From the NCBI RefSeq assembly GCF_000576555.1, contig NZ_CP007145.1:2046001-2110000 (forward strand): 64,000 bases of DNA. The letters run 5' to 3'. The translations under genes and the position numbers were made by a program. The DNA comes from Hymenobacter swuensis DY53. Its GTDB lineage: Bacteria > Bacteroidota > Bacteroidia > Cytophagales > Hymenobacteraceae. The notes beneath the pieces are model-generated. The model was given only the letters and a program-made list of their open reading frames with translations, was not told where the DNA came from and searched no databases. This document shows positions 55,501 to 64,000 of this stretch, piece by piece (position 1 is the stretch's first letter; each line of letters begins with the position of its first letter).

Positions 55501-56964
55501 TTAGTTCACTACCAGCGTCATGATGGAATGGGGGGCGCTGGTGGTTTGGGCGGCCTGGCCTTTCAGCCAGAGCTGGAAAGGCTGTTCCTTGTCGGTGCTG
55601 TTCATGACTACCACCGCCACTTTGCCATCGGTATTCAGGAAAGCGGTGGTTTGCAGTACGTCGCGGCTGCTGGCGGTGGCAATGCGCCGGGCCCCAGGCC
55701 GGATGAACTTGCTGAAGTGCCCGATGTAGTAGTAGGCGTTGGTGTAGAGCAACTGGCCGCTGCGCGTGTCGCCGATGATGGGGGCGTAGCAGAAGTTGCC
55801 GACGTGGTTGGGGCCGCCGGTTTCGTCGAGCAGCACGTTCCAGTCGGTCCAGGCCACGGTGCCGGCGTTGAAGTCGTTGATCATCGAGTTGCCATACCGC
55901 TCGCCCAGCTTCCAGTCGTTTATGCCCTCAAACTTGAAATTCTCCACGCAGCCTTCGGTGAACACCAGGTTTTTATCGGGGTAGGTTTCGTGCACGCGGC
56001 GCAGATTCTCGAACTGCATGCTGCTGCCGGTCCAGGTTTCATACCAGTGAAAACCAATGCCCCAGTAGTATTTGCTGGCCTCCGGGTCGTCGAAGAGCGT
56101 AGCGGCGCGCTGGAACATCAGGTCGCGGTTATGGTCCCAGCCGATGAGCTTTTTGTCGCTCATGCCGGCCTTTTTAAGCGTAGGTCCGAGGTAGCCTTTC
56201 ACAAAATCCCGCTCGTCCTCGGCCGTAAACAGGCAGGATTCCCACTTCTGCTTGGCCATTGGCTCGTTCTGCACCGTGAGGCCCCAGATGGGGATGCCCA
56301 GCTTCTCGTAGGTTTGGATGAACTTCACGTAGTAGTCGGCCCAGCTCTGGCGGAACTCGGGCAGCAGCTTGCCGCCTTGCAGCATGCTTTTATTGTCCTT
56401 CATCCAGGCCGGGGGGCTCCAGGGGCTCACGTACATGGTGAGCTTGCCACCGGCCGCCGCCTGTGCCTGCTTGATGAACGGAATGCGGTACTGCTCATCG
56501 TGCTTCACACTGAAGCTTTTGAGCGTTTTGTCGCCGTCGGCCACGTAGGTGTAGCTGCCGCTGGAAAAGTCGGTGCTGTGGATGCTGGTGCGGGCCAGCG
56601 TGTAACCGATGCCGCTGGTGGGGCTGTAATACGCCTGCAGAAACTCCTGCTGTTGGGCTTTAGGCAACTTGGCAAACGTTTCGGCGGCGGCATCCGTCAG
56701 GGCCCCGCCAATACCCAGCATCGTCTGAAAGGTGTGCGTGGGGTCCACGAACACCGTGGGCTGGGTTTCCAGCGGCTGGGCCTGGGCCTGGAACGTGAGC
56801 TTGCCAGCATCGGCCAGCCGCTGTGGGGTGCCGCTGACGGTGGCGTACACCTGCACCTGCCGGCCCGCCGCCGAGTACGTTTTGGCGGGAGTAGCAGGTT
56901 TCTGAGCCAACGCGGCGGCGCTAACGCCAGTAGCCAGCAGCGCAGTTAAAAGGGTTTTCTGCAT
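55501..56964 (-). CDS. Glycoside hydrolase family 30 glucanase, secreted
   Basis: 487 residues from ATG 56964; signal peptide MQKTLLTALLATGVSAAALA. The barrel shows FQTMLGIGGALTDAAAETFA, GYTLARTSIHSTDFSSGSYT and YVSPWSPPAWMKDN; acid/base Glu234 is in TVQNEPMAKQ and nucleophile Glu337 in NLVFTEGCVE. This resembles the glucosylceramidase/beta-1,6-glucanase side of GH30. The C-terminal beta-domain supports the fold. With a second GH30 upstream it suggests a beta-1,6-glucan component. The two GH30 proteins differ in export: this one is soluble, the other a lipoprotein. Confidence 0.92.
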   Translation of the reverse strand: MQKTLLTALLATGVSAAALAQKPATPAKTYSAAGRQVQVYATVSGTPQRLADAGKLTFQAQAQPLETQPTVFVDPTHTFQTMLGIGGALTDAAAETFAKLPKAQQQEFLQAYYSPTSGIGYTLARTSIHSTDFSSGSYTYVADGDKTLKSFSVKHDEQYRIPFIKQAQAAAGGKLTMYVSPWSPPAWMKDNKSMLQGGKLLPEFRQSWADYYVKFIQTYEKLGIPIWGLTVQNEPMAKQKWESCLFTAEDERDFVKGYLGPTLKKAGMSDKKLIGWDHNRDLMFQRAATLFDDPEASKYYWGIGFHWYETWTGSSMQFENLRRVHETYPDKNLVFTEGCVENFKFEGINDWKLGERYGNSMINDFNAGTVAWTDWNVLLDETGGPNHVGNFCYAPIIGDTRSGQLLYTNAYYYIGHFSKFIRPGARRIATASSRDVLQTTAFLNTDGKVAVVVMNSTDKEQPFQLWLKGQAAQTTSAPHSIMTLVVN

Positions 56965-57037
56965 GAGATATGATGGGTGGAAAGTTGCTTGTTGGTGAGG
57001 GTGGTGAGGTGAAGAGGCGGTGAGGTGAAAGGCAGAC

Positions 57038-57145
57038 CGTCATTCCGAGCGGAGCCGAGGAATCTCGCGTGCTGATGTTGCCAGCGTAATCAGATTACGA
57101 ACGAGCGAGATTCCTCGGCTCCGCTCCGCTGTACTCGGAATGACG
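57038..57145. repeat. Inverted repeat, CGTCATTCCGAG family, copy 2
   Basis: Left arm CGTCATTCCGAGCGGAGCCG onward (57038-57068) pairs with the right arm at 57105-57145, except that the right arm carries a ten-base insertion (CCGCTGTACT). Related to 25571-25670 in arms and loop. Confidence 0.88.
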
Positions 57146-57178
57146 TTTCGCTTCTGTTGCTTTACGCTACTCCCAGAA

Positions 57179-58630
57179 TCACCACACGTAGGTACCCGCC
57201 GCGCCAGCCGCCAGGGAGGTGGTCAGGGTTTTATTGCGGTACTGGATGTCGAAGGTTTGGGAGGTGCTGCCGCCATTCAGCACAATGAGCACTTTCTTCC
57301 CGTCGGGGTTTTTGAAGGCCACGTTCTGAAGGTTGCCGGGCTCGTTGGTGCCGATGCGCACGGAGCCGGGCCGCACGAACTTGGCCGCGTGAGCCACCGT
57401 GTAGTAAGCCGGGTTGCGCGTCACGGCGTTGCCGTTGATGGTTACGGCACCCAGGCAATTGGTGCAGCCGCCGGCCGTGTGCGGACCATAGTTCTGGTCG
57501 GCGGCCAGGTTCCACTCCAGCACGTTGCGGCTCCAGTTGCGCGTGGCCCCAATGATGAGGTTCTGCATGTGCCAGCTGAAGTCGGCGTTGAAGTTGCCGG
57601 GGCCGCCTACCCACTGCTCCGTGAAGTACACGTTTTTGGCAGGAAACGCATCGTGCACCGTGCTCATGGCGGAGATGTTGCCGGCGTACAGATGGAAGGC
57701 CGAGCCATCGACGTACTGACTGGCCTGCGCGTCCTGCAGGATGGTCAGGGGGTAATCAGGCCGGTCGAGGTTGTGGTCGTAGGCAATGATTTTGGTGCTC
57801 AGCCCCGCTGCCCGCAGTGCCGGCCCCACGTTGGCCCGGATGAAGGCGGCCTGCTCCGTAGCCGTCATCACCATGCTGGGGTTGTTGCCGTCGTGCAAAG
57901 GCTCGTTTTGCAGCGTAACGGCGTCAATGGTTACGCCCTCGGCCTTCATCCCCTGGATATACTTCACGAAGTACTGGGCGTAGGCCGCGTAGTATTCCGG
58001 TTTCAGCGAACCACCCACGAAGCTGCCGTTGGTTTTCATCCAGGTCGGGGCCGTCCAAGGCGAGCCCAGGATTTTGATGTTGGGGTTGATGGCCAGGATT
58101 TCCTTGAGCACCGGCAGCAGATGCTGGCGGTCGGGAGCAAGGCTGAACTGCGCCAGCGTGGGGTCGGGCTGGGGCGTATCGTTGTAGGTGAAGGGGGCGG
58201 CATCCAGGTCGGAGGCCCCGATGCTCAGGCGCAGGTAGCTGGTCCCGATGCTGGTGCCATCGGTGGCAAACAGCTCTTTGAGTAGGGCAGCGCGGTCAGC
58301 GGGTCCCATCTGGTGCAGCAATTGGGCGCTACCACCCGTCAGCGTGTACCCGAAGCCGTCGATGGTCTGGTACGTCTGGGTGGTATCGACGGCAATAGCC
58401 AGGTTCTGGCTGGTAGCCGTGGCAAAATTCAAAGGCAGTGTGCTCTTGTAAAACCGCGTCGATTGGTCGGTAGTCGTTAGCCAGAGGGCTACCTGCGACG
58501 GACCCGCCGGCCCCGGAGGCAATGGCGGCTCCGGCGTCGGGTCCGATTTGCCGTCGGAGCCGCAGCTGGCGGCCAATCCCAGCAGCAGAGCGCAGGATAG
58601 GCCCAGGGGAAGATGGAAGGGTAATTTCAT
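57179..58630 (-). CDS. Glycoside hydrolase family 30 lipoprotein (endo-beta-1,6-glucanase-like)
   Basis: 483 residues from ATG 58630. The signal ALLLGLAASCGSDGKSDPTP has a lipobox cysteine and a Pro/Gly-rich tether, so it is anchored, perhaps at the cell surface. Barrel motifs: YQTIDGFGYTLTGGSAQLLH, SYLRLSIGASDLD, ILGSPWTAPTWMKT; acid/base Glu243 in TLQNEPLHDG and nucleophile Glu338 in NVYFTEQWVGG. The FTEQW form and ENPL-type loops fit GH30 beta-1,6-glucanases (subfamily 3). As a lipoprotein beside a SusCD system it could make the first cuts in glucan outside the cell. Confidence 0.92.
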   Translation of the reverse strand: MKLPFHLPLGLSCALLLGLAASCGSDGKSDPTPEPPLPPGPAGPSQVALWLTTTDQSTRFYKSTLPLNFATATSQNLAIAVDTTQTYQTIDGFGYTLTGGSAQLLHQMGPADRAALLKELFATDGTSIGTSYLRLSIGASDLDAAPFTYNDTPQPDPTLAQFSLAPDRQHLLPVLKEILAINPNIKILGSPWTAPTWMKTNGSFVGGSLKPEYYAAYAQYFVKYIQGMKAEGVTIDAVTLQNEPLHDGNNPSMVMTATEQAAFIRANVGPALRAAGLSTKIIAYDHNLDRPDYPLTILQDAQASQYVDGSAFHLYAGNISAMSTVHDAFPAKNVYFTEQWVGGPGNFNADFSWHMQNLIIGATRNWSRNVLEWNLAADQNYGPHTAGGCTNCLGAVTINGNAVTRNPAYYTVAHAAKFVRPGSVRIGTNEPGNLQNVAFKNPDGKKVLIVLNGGSTSQTFDIQYRNKTLTTSLAAGAAGTYVW

Positions 58631-58676
58631 ACGGTGGGAAAAAGCACGAAGTGGAAAGGCAAAGCAGAAAGGCCGC

Positions 58677-60638
58677 TTAACGGGGCCAGTTATCGGAGCG
58701 GAAAGGGGAGGCGGGCAGCCCGGCTTTGTTGGAGAGGGTAGCCGGCCGGTCGTTGCCCCAGGCGTAGCGCACGGCCACGGGGTTGGCCACGCCCTCAGCC
58801 CGGAGGACTACTGTGCTGCCCTGCACTTCGGCCCGGGCCCAGACAAAGCGTTTGTCAGGCCCGGCAATGGCGAAGGAGGTCTGGCCATCGGCTGCTTGTT
58901 GCAGGACCAGGCCGCCGCCTATGTTGCCAAAAGTGAGGCGAAGCTGGTTTTTCTCCTGGGTCAGCTTCTCAAACGTAGGCCCGGAAGATACCAGGGCGGT
59001 TTCGCCGTAGGCCACGCGCCGGGCCGCCAGGGCCAGGCGGTGGCCCACGTCCAGCTTGTTGCGGGGGTGAATGTCATCGGCATTGCCCAGGTCCAGGGCC
59101 ACGGCCTGCGCGGTTTTGGGCACGGTGAGCGTAGTCAGGCGCTGCGCCTCACGGAGGCGGGCCCAGTCGGTATCAGTGGGCTCGGCGGGGTCATGCATGT
59201 AGCCGGCCAGCTGCACAAACAGGAAGGGCAGAGCCGACTGTTGCCAGCGGGTGCGCCAATCCTGAATCAGAGCCGGAAACAGGGTTTCGTACTGCTCGGC
59301 GCGGCCGGCGTTGCTTTCACCCTGATACCAGATGACGCCTTTCAGGGCGAAGGGGTGCAGCGGGGCAATCATGCCATTATAGAGGGCCGTAGCAAAGTTC
59401 TGGGTGCCGCCGGGGAAAGGGGAGCGGGGCCGGGAAGCAGGGTCGTAGGCTGCGCGGTACAGCCACTCGCCGGCCAGCGGTACGGTAGTGGTGCCCACGG
59501 TAGCCATCATGTCGGCGGGTTTGCCCCACACGCCGCCACCGCTGCCGTTATCGGTGACGCGCACGGTTACCACGTTGCGGCCGTCGCGTACCAGGCTGGC
59601 CGGTACGGTGTAGCGCCGCAGGGTAGCGTAGCCCCGCGTTCCGCCAATGGCTACGCCGTTGAAGAAGGTACTGTCCTCATCATCTACTTGCGCCAGGCTC
59701 AGCGTAAGCGGCTGGTTGGCCGCCGTGGCTGGTAGCGTCAGGTCCCGCCGTAGCCACACAACGCCGTCGAAGTCGCGGAGTTCGGGCGTCTGGCCCTCCC
59801 AAACGCCGGGCAGCTGCATGGTTTTCCAGTCGGTGGTGACCAAAGCCGGGTCAGCCCAGGTGGGCTGGCCCGGCAGCAGGCCGTGGTCCTGACCCTCGGG
59901 GCTGCGCTGCCAGTTGGCGAGGCGGGTGGCGTAGGCGGCTTCCTGCTCGGCAAAGGAGCAGGTCTGTTGGGCCAGTGAGGCCAGGGCCGGCTGAAAATCG
60001 GGGAGCTTACGTAGGGCTTCGGTGCTGGTCCAGGCTTCGGCCACGGTGCCGCCCCACTCGGCCGCAATCAGTCCCACGGGCACCTTGTACTGCTGCTGCA
60101 GCTCGTGCCCGAAAAAGTAGGCTACGGCCGAAAATCCGGCGGCCGACTGCGGCGTGCAGGCCTGCCACTCGCCCCCGGCCAGCTCGGCCAGCGGCCGTAT
60201 TTCGGCGCGGTTGGGTACGTTGAACAGGCGGATCTGCGGGTGGTTGGCGGCGGTGGTGGCTTCGGCTCCGCCGGCCGCGTCGCGCAGCGCCCATTCCATA
60301 TTCGACTGCCCCGAGGCCAGCCAGACGTCGCCGACCAGCACATCCGTCAGGCGTAGGGTGTTGGTGCCCTGCACAGTCAGCTCAAACGGGCCGCCGGCCA
60401 GCTGGGCAGGCAGCCTGAGCGTCCAGCGCCCATCAGCCCCGGCCTTGGTCTGCACTTTTGCGCCCCGGAACGATACGCTGACGGCTTCTCCCGGCGCGGC
60501 CCAGCCCCAGAGCGGGAGCGGCTGGTTGCGCTGCAAAACCATGTGCGATCCTACCAGCCGAGGCAGGCGCACGGTGGCGCGGGCCGCCGGAGCAGCCAGC
60601 AGGAAAACGGCAAATAAGGGGAGACGGGAGAGTTTCAT
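58677..60638 (-). CDS. Sialate O-acetylesterase-like SGNH esterase
   Basis: 653 residues from ATG 60638 with signal peptide MKLSRLPLFAVFLLAAPAAR. Block I serine in VWLASGQSNMEWAL, block III in GVIWYQGESNAGRAEQYETL, and the Asp-His pair in NADDIHPRNKLDVGHRLALA. A galactose-binding-like domain (about 285-375; VDDEDSTFFNGVAIGGTRGY) is inserted in the middle, as in longer family members. These enzymes deacetylate sialic acids or other sugars; no sialic-acid gene is nearby, so an acetylated glucan or xylan side chain is the likelier target here. The gene ends 47 bases from the GH30 lipoprotein start, so the two are probably in one operon. Confidence 0.9.
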   Translation of the reverse strand: MKLSRLPLFAVFLLAAPAARATVRLPRLVGSHMVLQRNQPLPLWGWAAPGEAVSVSFRGAKVQTKAGADGRWTLRLPAQLAGGPFELTVQGTNTLRLTDVLVGDVWLASGQSNMEWALRDAAGGAEATTAANHPQIRLFNVPNRAEIRPLAELAGGEWQACTPQSAAGFSAVAYFFGHELQQQYKVPVGLIAAEWGGTVAEAWTSTEALRKLPDFQPALASLAQQTCSFAEQEAAYATRLANWQRSPEGQDHGLLPGQPTWADPALVTTDWKTMQLPGVWEGQTPELRDFDGVVWLRRDLTLPATAANQPLTLSLAQVDDEDSTFFNGVAIGGTRGYATLRRYTVPASLVRDGRNVVTVRVTDNGSGGGVWGKPADMMATVGTTTVPLAGEWLYRAAYDPASRPRSPFPGGTQNFATALYNGMIAPLHPFALKGVIWYQGESNAGRAEQYETLFPALIQDWRTRWQQSALPFLFVQLAGYMHDPAEPTDTDWARLREAQRLTTLTVPKTAQAVALDLGNADDIHPRNKLDVGHRLALAARRVAYGETALVSSGPTFEKLTQEKNQLRLTFGNIGGGLVLQQAADGQTSFAIAGPDKRFVWARAEVQGSTVVLRAEGVANPVAVRYAWGNDRPATLSNKAGLPASPFRSDNWPR

Positions 60639-60904
60639 AGGCAATAGAACAGCTGAAAACGGCCTCGGAGAGTTTCATCGGGACGGCAGAAGGAACCGTT
60701 TCGAACCCAAAGGATGCATCATTGGCCGCTGCTGCGGAAGCGGTGGTTGCCACGCGGCAACGGCCGGCAGCAGGTCAGGCCACGCGAACAGTAAGGAGTT
60801 CTGCTACAGAATTCAGGAACGCTGGGCTCCGTCTGCTATGCTGGGTTCCTTCCTGTCCATCCGGCTTAGTAGAGTGTAGAAGTGCAATCAATAGGCAACA
60901 GGCG
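60639..60904. other. Gap between GH5 and SGNH-esterase genes
   Basis: No gene seen. It should hold the promoter of the esterase gene; only a poor -7 match (ATCCTTTG on the minus strand, near 60707-60718) was noticed. The GH5 terminator lies at its left end. Confidence 0.4.
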
Positions 60905-60936
60905 AAAAACCGGCCCCGAACGAGTTTCGGGGCCGG
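60905..60936 (-). terminator. Terminator of the GH5-ricin gene
   Basis: Minus strand: CCGGCCCCGAA-ACTCG-TTCGGGGCCGGTTTTT, an 11-bp stem with five T, 14 bases after the stop codon. Confidence 0.9.
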
Positions 60937-60949
60937 TGATGAAGACGAT

Positions 60950-63070
60950 TTATTCGTGGGCCACTACTACGCGCCGCACCAATTGGCCGGCGGGCGTATC
61001 AACCTGCAGCAGATAAATGCCGGCCCGCAACGCGGCTACCGGCAGCGTCAGGTGGTTTTCGCCGCTGGTCACGGCCTGATCGGCCTGGTTGATGATGAGG
61101 CGGCCGGTGAGGTCGAGCAGGCGCAGGTTCAGGCGCTGGGTACCCGGCGCGTTGTAGTGCAGGCTCAGCTCGGCATCAGCCGTGGTGGGGTACACCTGCA
61201 GGCGCAGGTCGGCGGCCGAGCCGGCAGCGGCTAACGCCACGCGGGCCGCGCCCTGGTCCGAGAACCACCAGCGCTGATTGTCGCCGCCGCCATAGGTCCA
61301 TTGGTGTACGGCCGCACCGTCGGCGGTGGAGTTGTTTTCCACATCAAGGGCCTTGCCGCTGAACTTGTTGAGGATGCGGTACGTGCCGTCGCCGTTGCTC
61401 AGAATCTGCCAGTACTGGCTATCCTGGGTCAGCCAGTCCCATTGGTGGGTGAGGGCGCCGTCGGCGGTGCTGGGGCCGGCAATGTCCAGGCTCTTGTTGC
61501 TGTTCAGGTTCACGATGCGCACGTAGCCGCCGCCGGCATCCACCAGCTTCCATTTCTGGCTGGCCGCGCTGGCCCAGGTCCACTGCTGCACCCGCCCGCC
61601 GTTGGCAGTTGAGTTAGCCGACACCTCCAGGGCTTTGCCGCCGTTCTTGGAGCTGATTTCGTAGATGCGGCCGATGGCCGGGCCGCTGCTGGTGGCGGTG
61701 CCGTTGTAGTTGCCGCCACCGGGGTAGTTTACAATCCCGTTTTGGTTGGGCGATACGGCCGCTACCGTGGTATTCGGCACGCAGTTGGCAAAACGGATGT
61801 TGGTGAGCACCTGATTCAGGCCGGCGGGCCCGTCTACCACGTAGGGCGGGTTGATGTGCATGAAGGCCGGGTTGCTGCGGTCCTCGAAGCGCTTGTAGGT
61901 CCAGTGGCACCAGCCGATGCCTACCGAGTTGAGGTTGCGGGCCGCGTCGCGCATCCAGGTGTCGGTGTTTTCGCCGGTTTCCCCAATCCAGATGGGCACG
62001 TTGTGGGTGGTGCGGAAGTTGCGCAGGTTCCCGATGAAGCGCAGGTCGTTGGCCCCGCCGCCGGTGGAGTTCACGCCGTTGTCCATCTCGTAGCCCGTAC
62101 CGCTGTAGCGGTGCGAGTTGTATACCAGGTTGCTGCGGTTGGGGAAGGTAAACGGCTCCATGTAGTTGTAGTCGTTGCCCCAGCCGTTGCCCTCCACCAG
62201 AATCAGGTGGTTGTCGCCCTGGTTACGAACAGTAGTAATCAGGCGCTGCAATACGTCGTGGATTTTCTGGTTATTGGGGTAGTTGTTCGGCTCGTTGATG
62301 AGGTCGTACATAGCTACCCGCGAGTCGTTCTTGTAGCGGGTCGAAATAAACGACCAAAGCCGATTGAGCACATCCTGGTTGATCTGGCGGTTCCAGAGGT
62401 CATTGGCCACAATCTGGTCGGCAATGTTGGCATCGGTGCCCTGGGAGCCGGGCACGGCGTGCATATCCAGCACCACGTACATGTTGTTGGCCTGGGCCCA
62501 GGCCAGGGTATTGTCAATCATGGCCAGGGCCGCCATGTTATTGGGGTCGGTGAAGAGCTGATTGTTGTTGTACCAACCCGTCAGCTGGCTCACGTAGGAG
62601 TCGTAGCTCACGGTGCCGCGCATCACGCTGTTGCGCACCGCCCGCTGGCTGGGCGTCAGAAATAGTTCGTAGTGCAGCGGCAGCCGGATGCAGTTGAAGC
62701 CCTTGCTGGCAATGTAGTCGATGTCGGGCTTGGTAATGAAGTTGGCGCGGTAGTTCTGGTAGAAGGTTTCCACCGCCGCGTCGCTCATGCCGGCGTTGTA
62801 CAGTGTCTTCTTAACCTTGCCCTGGGTCTGCTTGCCGTCGAGGCCGGGCCAGCCCACCTTCATCATGTAGCCCTCCTGCACGGCCCAGTTGCCCAGGTTC
62901 ATGCCGTTGAGAATAACTTCTTGGTTGCTGGCATTTACGATACGCTGCCCATCGGCCCGCAGAAAACTCTGCGCCTCGGCTGTTTGCCCGAGGCCTAAAC
63001 CGGCGAATAAAAGCGGCACGTACCGCAACGCCCGGGCCATGCGGCCCCCTGAAAAAGTACTGGTGTTCAT
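60950..63070 (-). CDS. GH5 glycanase with ricin-type beta-trefoil lectin and T9SS sorting domain
   Basis: 706 residues from ATG 63070. A signal peptide (about residues 11-34) precedes the GH5 barrel (about 35-430): GMNLGNWAVQEGYMMKV, FNCIRLPLHYELF, acid/base Glu260 in MYDLINEPNN, nucleophile Glu364 in VPIWIGETGEN. A linker YPGGGNYNGTATSS leads to a ricin-type lectin (about 466-605) with three repeats ending in QxW (VQQWTWA, THQWDWL, VHQWTYG). A type A T9SS domain (about 622-706; LRLQVYPTTADAELSL) ends it. It is exported through the outer membrane, the lectin holding it to polysaccharide. GH5 subfamily not determined; the NLGNW/EGYM start recalls exo-beta-1,3/1,6-glucanases. Confidence 0.92.
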   Translation of the reverse strand: MNTSTFSGGRMARALRYVPLLFAGLGLGQTAEAQSFLRADGQRIVNASNQEVILNGMNLGNWAVQEGYMMKVGWPGLDGKQTQGKVKKTLYNAGMSDAAVETFYQNYRANFITKPDIDYIASKGFNCIRLPLHYELFLTPSQRAVRNSVMRGTVSYDSYVSQLTGWYNNNQLFTDPNNMAALAMIDNTLAWAQANNMYVVLDMHAVPGSQGTDANIADQIVANDLWNRQINQDVLNRLWSFISTRYKNDSRVAMYDLINEPNNYPNNQKIHDVLQRLITTVRNQGDNHLILVEGNGWGNDYNYMEPFTFPNRSNLVYNSHRYSGTGYEMDNGVNSTGGGANDLRFIGNLRNFRTTHNVPIWIGETGENTDTWMRDAARNLNSVGIGWCHWTYKRFEDRSNPAFMHINPPYVVDGPAGLNQVLTNIRFANCVPNTTVAAVSPNQNGIVNYPGGGNYNGTATSSGPAIGRIYEISSKNGGKALEVSANSTANGGRVQQWTWASAASQKWKLVDAGGGYVRIVNLNSNKSLDIAGPSTADGALTHQWDWLTQDSQYWQILSNGDGTYRILNKFSGKALDVENNSTADGAAVHQWTYGGGDNQRWWFSDQGAARVALAAAGSAADLRLQVYPTTADAELSLHYNAPGTQRLNLRLLDLTGRLIINQADQAVTSGENHLTLPVAALRAGIYLLQVDTPAGQLVRRVVVAHE

Positions 63071-63269
63071 GTTGGTGGGAATTGGTTGTGAAAAAGGAAA
63101 AGAAACAAACAGGCCCTGGGGAGGCCGGAAAGGTCAGTTTTGCCGGGGAGCCGGCGTAAGTCGCTAGGTCACTACCATTTCCCACGCGGCATGAGGGGGC
63201 GGGGTACTCTGGGGAAATCAAAGGGTGTGCAGCTTCACTCAGCCCACTTGGGTGGGCTGTAATCAGGTG

Positions 63270-64000
63270 TTACTCATGGGCTACCACCACGCGGCGGGCC
63301 AGGCGGCCGGCCGGCGTATCCAGCTGCAGCATGTACATGCCGGCCGGCAGAGCCGCTACGGGCAGCTGGAGCCGGTTGTCGCCGGCAGAGGCGGGGTAGT
63401 TAGGCTGGCTGCTTACCACACGGCCCGCCAGGTCCAGCAGCCGCAGCTGCAGGCGTTGTGGGGCAGCGGCGTTGTAACGCAGGTTCAGGGTTGCGTCTGC
63501 TACCGTCGGGTACACCTGCAGGCGTTCATCGGGCCGGCCCGGCGCTGCGGTGGTTACCAAGGTGCCATCGTAGTTGCCGCCGCCGGGGTAATTCACGATG
63601 CCGTTGCGGTTGGGGGCAATGGCCGCCTCGGTGGTGTTGGGCACGCAGCTGGCAAACAGCATGTTGTTGAGTGCAATGTTCAGCGTGCCGGGGCCATCCA
63701 CGATGTAAGGCGGATTGATGTGCAGCAGGGCCGCGTTGTTCCAGTTCTCAAACCGCTTGAGCGTCCAGTGGCACCAGCCAATACCCACCGAGTTGAGGCT
63801 TTTGGCGGCGTCCTGCATCCAGCCGTCGTTATTTTCCCCGGTTTCTCCCACCCAGATGGGCACGTCGTTATCGGTGCGGAAGCGGGTGAGGTTGCCTATC
63901 GTGCGCAGGTTATTGGCGTTGTTGGGGTCGGCGGAAGTAACGTTGTTATCGAGCAGATACCCGGTGCCGCTGTAGCGGTGCGAGTTGTACACCAGGTTGG
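63270..64000 (-). CDS. GH5 glycanase with T9SS sorting domain, N-terminus beyond window edge
   Basis: The frame stays open to the right edge, so about 242 C-terminal residues are visible. They align with residues about 315-706 of the neighbouring GH5 protein: YNSHRYSGTGY, nucleophile motif VPIWVGETGEN, NGIVNYPGGGNYDGTL and the final PAGRLARRVVVAHE. The ricin lectin is missing: the YPGGGNY linker runs almost directly into the T9SS domain (RLQVYPTVADATLNL). A hairpin CAGCCCAC-TTGG-GTGGGCTG (63240-63259) follows the stop. Likely co-transcribed with the next gene. Confidence 0.9.
   Translation of the reverse strand, partial: NLVYNSHRYSGTGYLLDNNVTSADPNNANNLRTIGNLTRFRTDNDVPIWVGETGENNDGWMQDAAKSLNSVGIGWCHWTLKRFENWNNAALLHINPPYIVDGPGTLNIALNNMLFASCVPNTTEAAIAPNRNGIVNYPGGGNYDGTLVTTAAPGRPDERLQVYPTVADATLNLRYNAAAPQRLQLRLLDLAGRVVSSQPNYPASAGDNRLQLPVAALPAGMYMLQLDTPAGRLARRVVVAHE

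Overview
The window reads as chromosomal DNA of a GC-rich Bacteroidota, most like Hymenobacter or a near relative (Hymenobacteraceae, Cytophagales). The grounds are a SusC/SusD pair, C-terminal type IX secretion (T9SS) sorting domains, Bacteroidota-style promoters (TTTG-N19-TAnnTTTG), many lipoproteins, and a mix of housekeeping and glycan genes. This is inference from gene content; no rRNA, tRNA, integrase, insertion sequence or CRISPR array was seen.

Layout. 1-4123 (minus): adaptor and pump of an RND efflux system; the pump runs off the left edge. 4.2-5.6 kb: an ADP-ribosylglycohydrolase split by a one-base frameshift and a small ABM-like lipoprotein. 5.8-8.0 kb: a GH97 (SusB-like) glucosidase. 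8.3-16.0 kb: housekeeping genes (kdsB, LysM/DPBB protein, DUF2400, mutS2, Pr6Pr membrane protein, rlmF, thioredoxin lipoprotein). 16.1-19.7 kb: two paralogous secreted OB-fold/FN3 proteins, one carrying a phospholipase-D-type domain and a T9SS signal. 19.9-25.6 kb: murB, sugar MFS transporter, a lipoprotein-like archaemetzincin, a coiled-coil membrane protein and a THUMP RNA methyltransferase. 25.7-35.9 kb: GH13 amylase, Csp-like Cys-rich protein, recQ, DUF2306 protein, tandem paralogous lipoproteins, an XRE-S24 regulator, pirin and a GAF protein. 35.9-42.5 kb: esterase, M2 peptidase with an AT-rich overlapping ORF, lgt, an ECF sigma with a tiny membrane partner, MtfA-SEC-C peptidase and a small phosphatase.

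42.6-64.0 kb is a polysaccharide utilization locus. An ECF sigma factor and FecR lead a SusC with an N-terminal STN signalling domain, then SusD, a GH144-type enzyme and a GH3 beta-glucosidase, all plus strand. Facing them on the minus strand are an esterase, two GH30 enzymes, a sialate-O-acetylesterase-like SGNH enzyme and two GH5 paralogues (the second cut by the right edge). The two arms converge on a strong bidirectional terminator at 54158-54206. The combination suggests uptake and breakdown of a beta-glucan with more than one linkage type (beta-1,6, beta-1,2 and/or beta-1,3), sensed by SusC through FecR and the sigma factor.

Intergenic spaces carry several families of long inverted repeats, with arms of about 28-37 bp, some perfect and some present twice in the window. 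They are the most unusual non-coding signal here.
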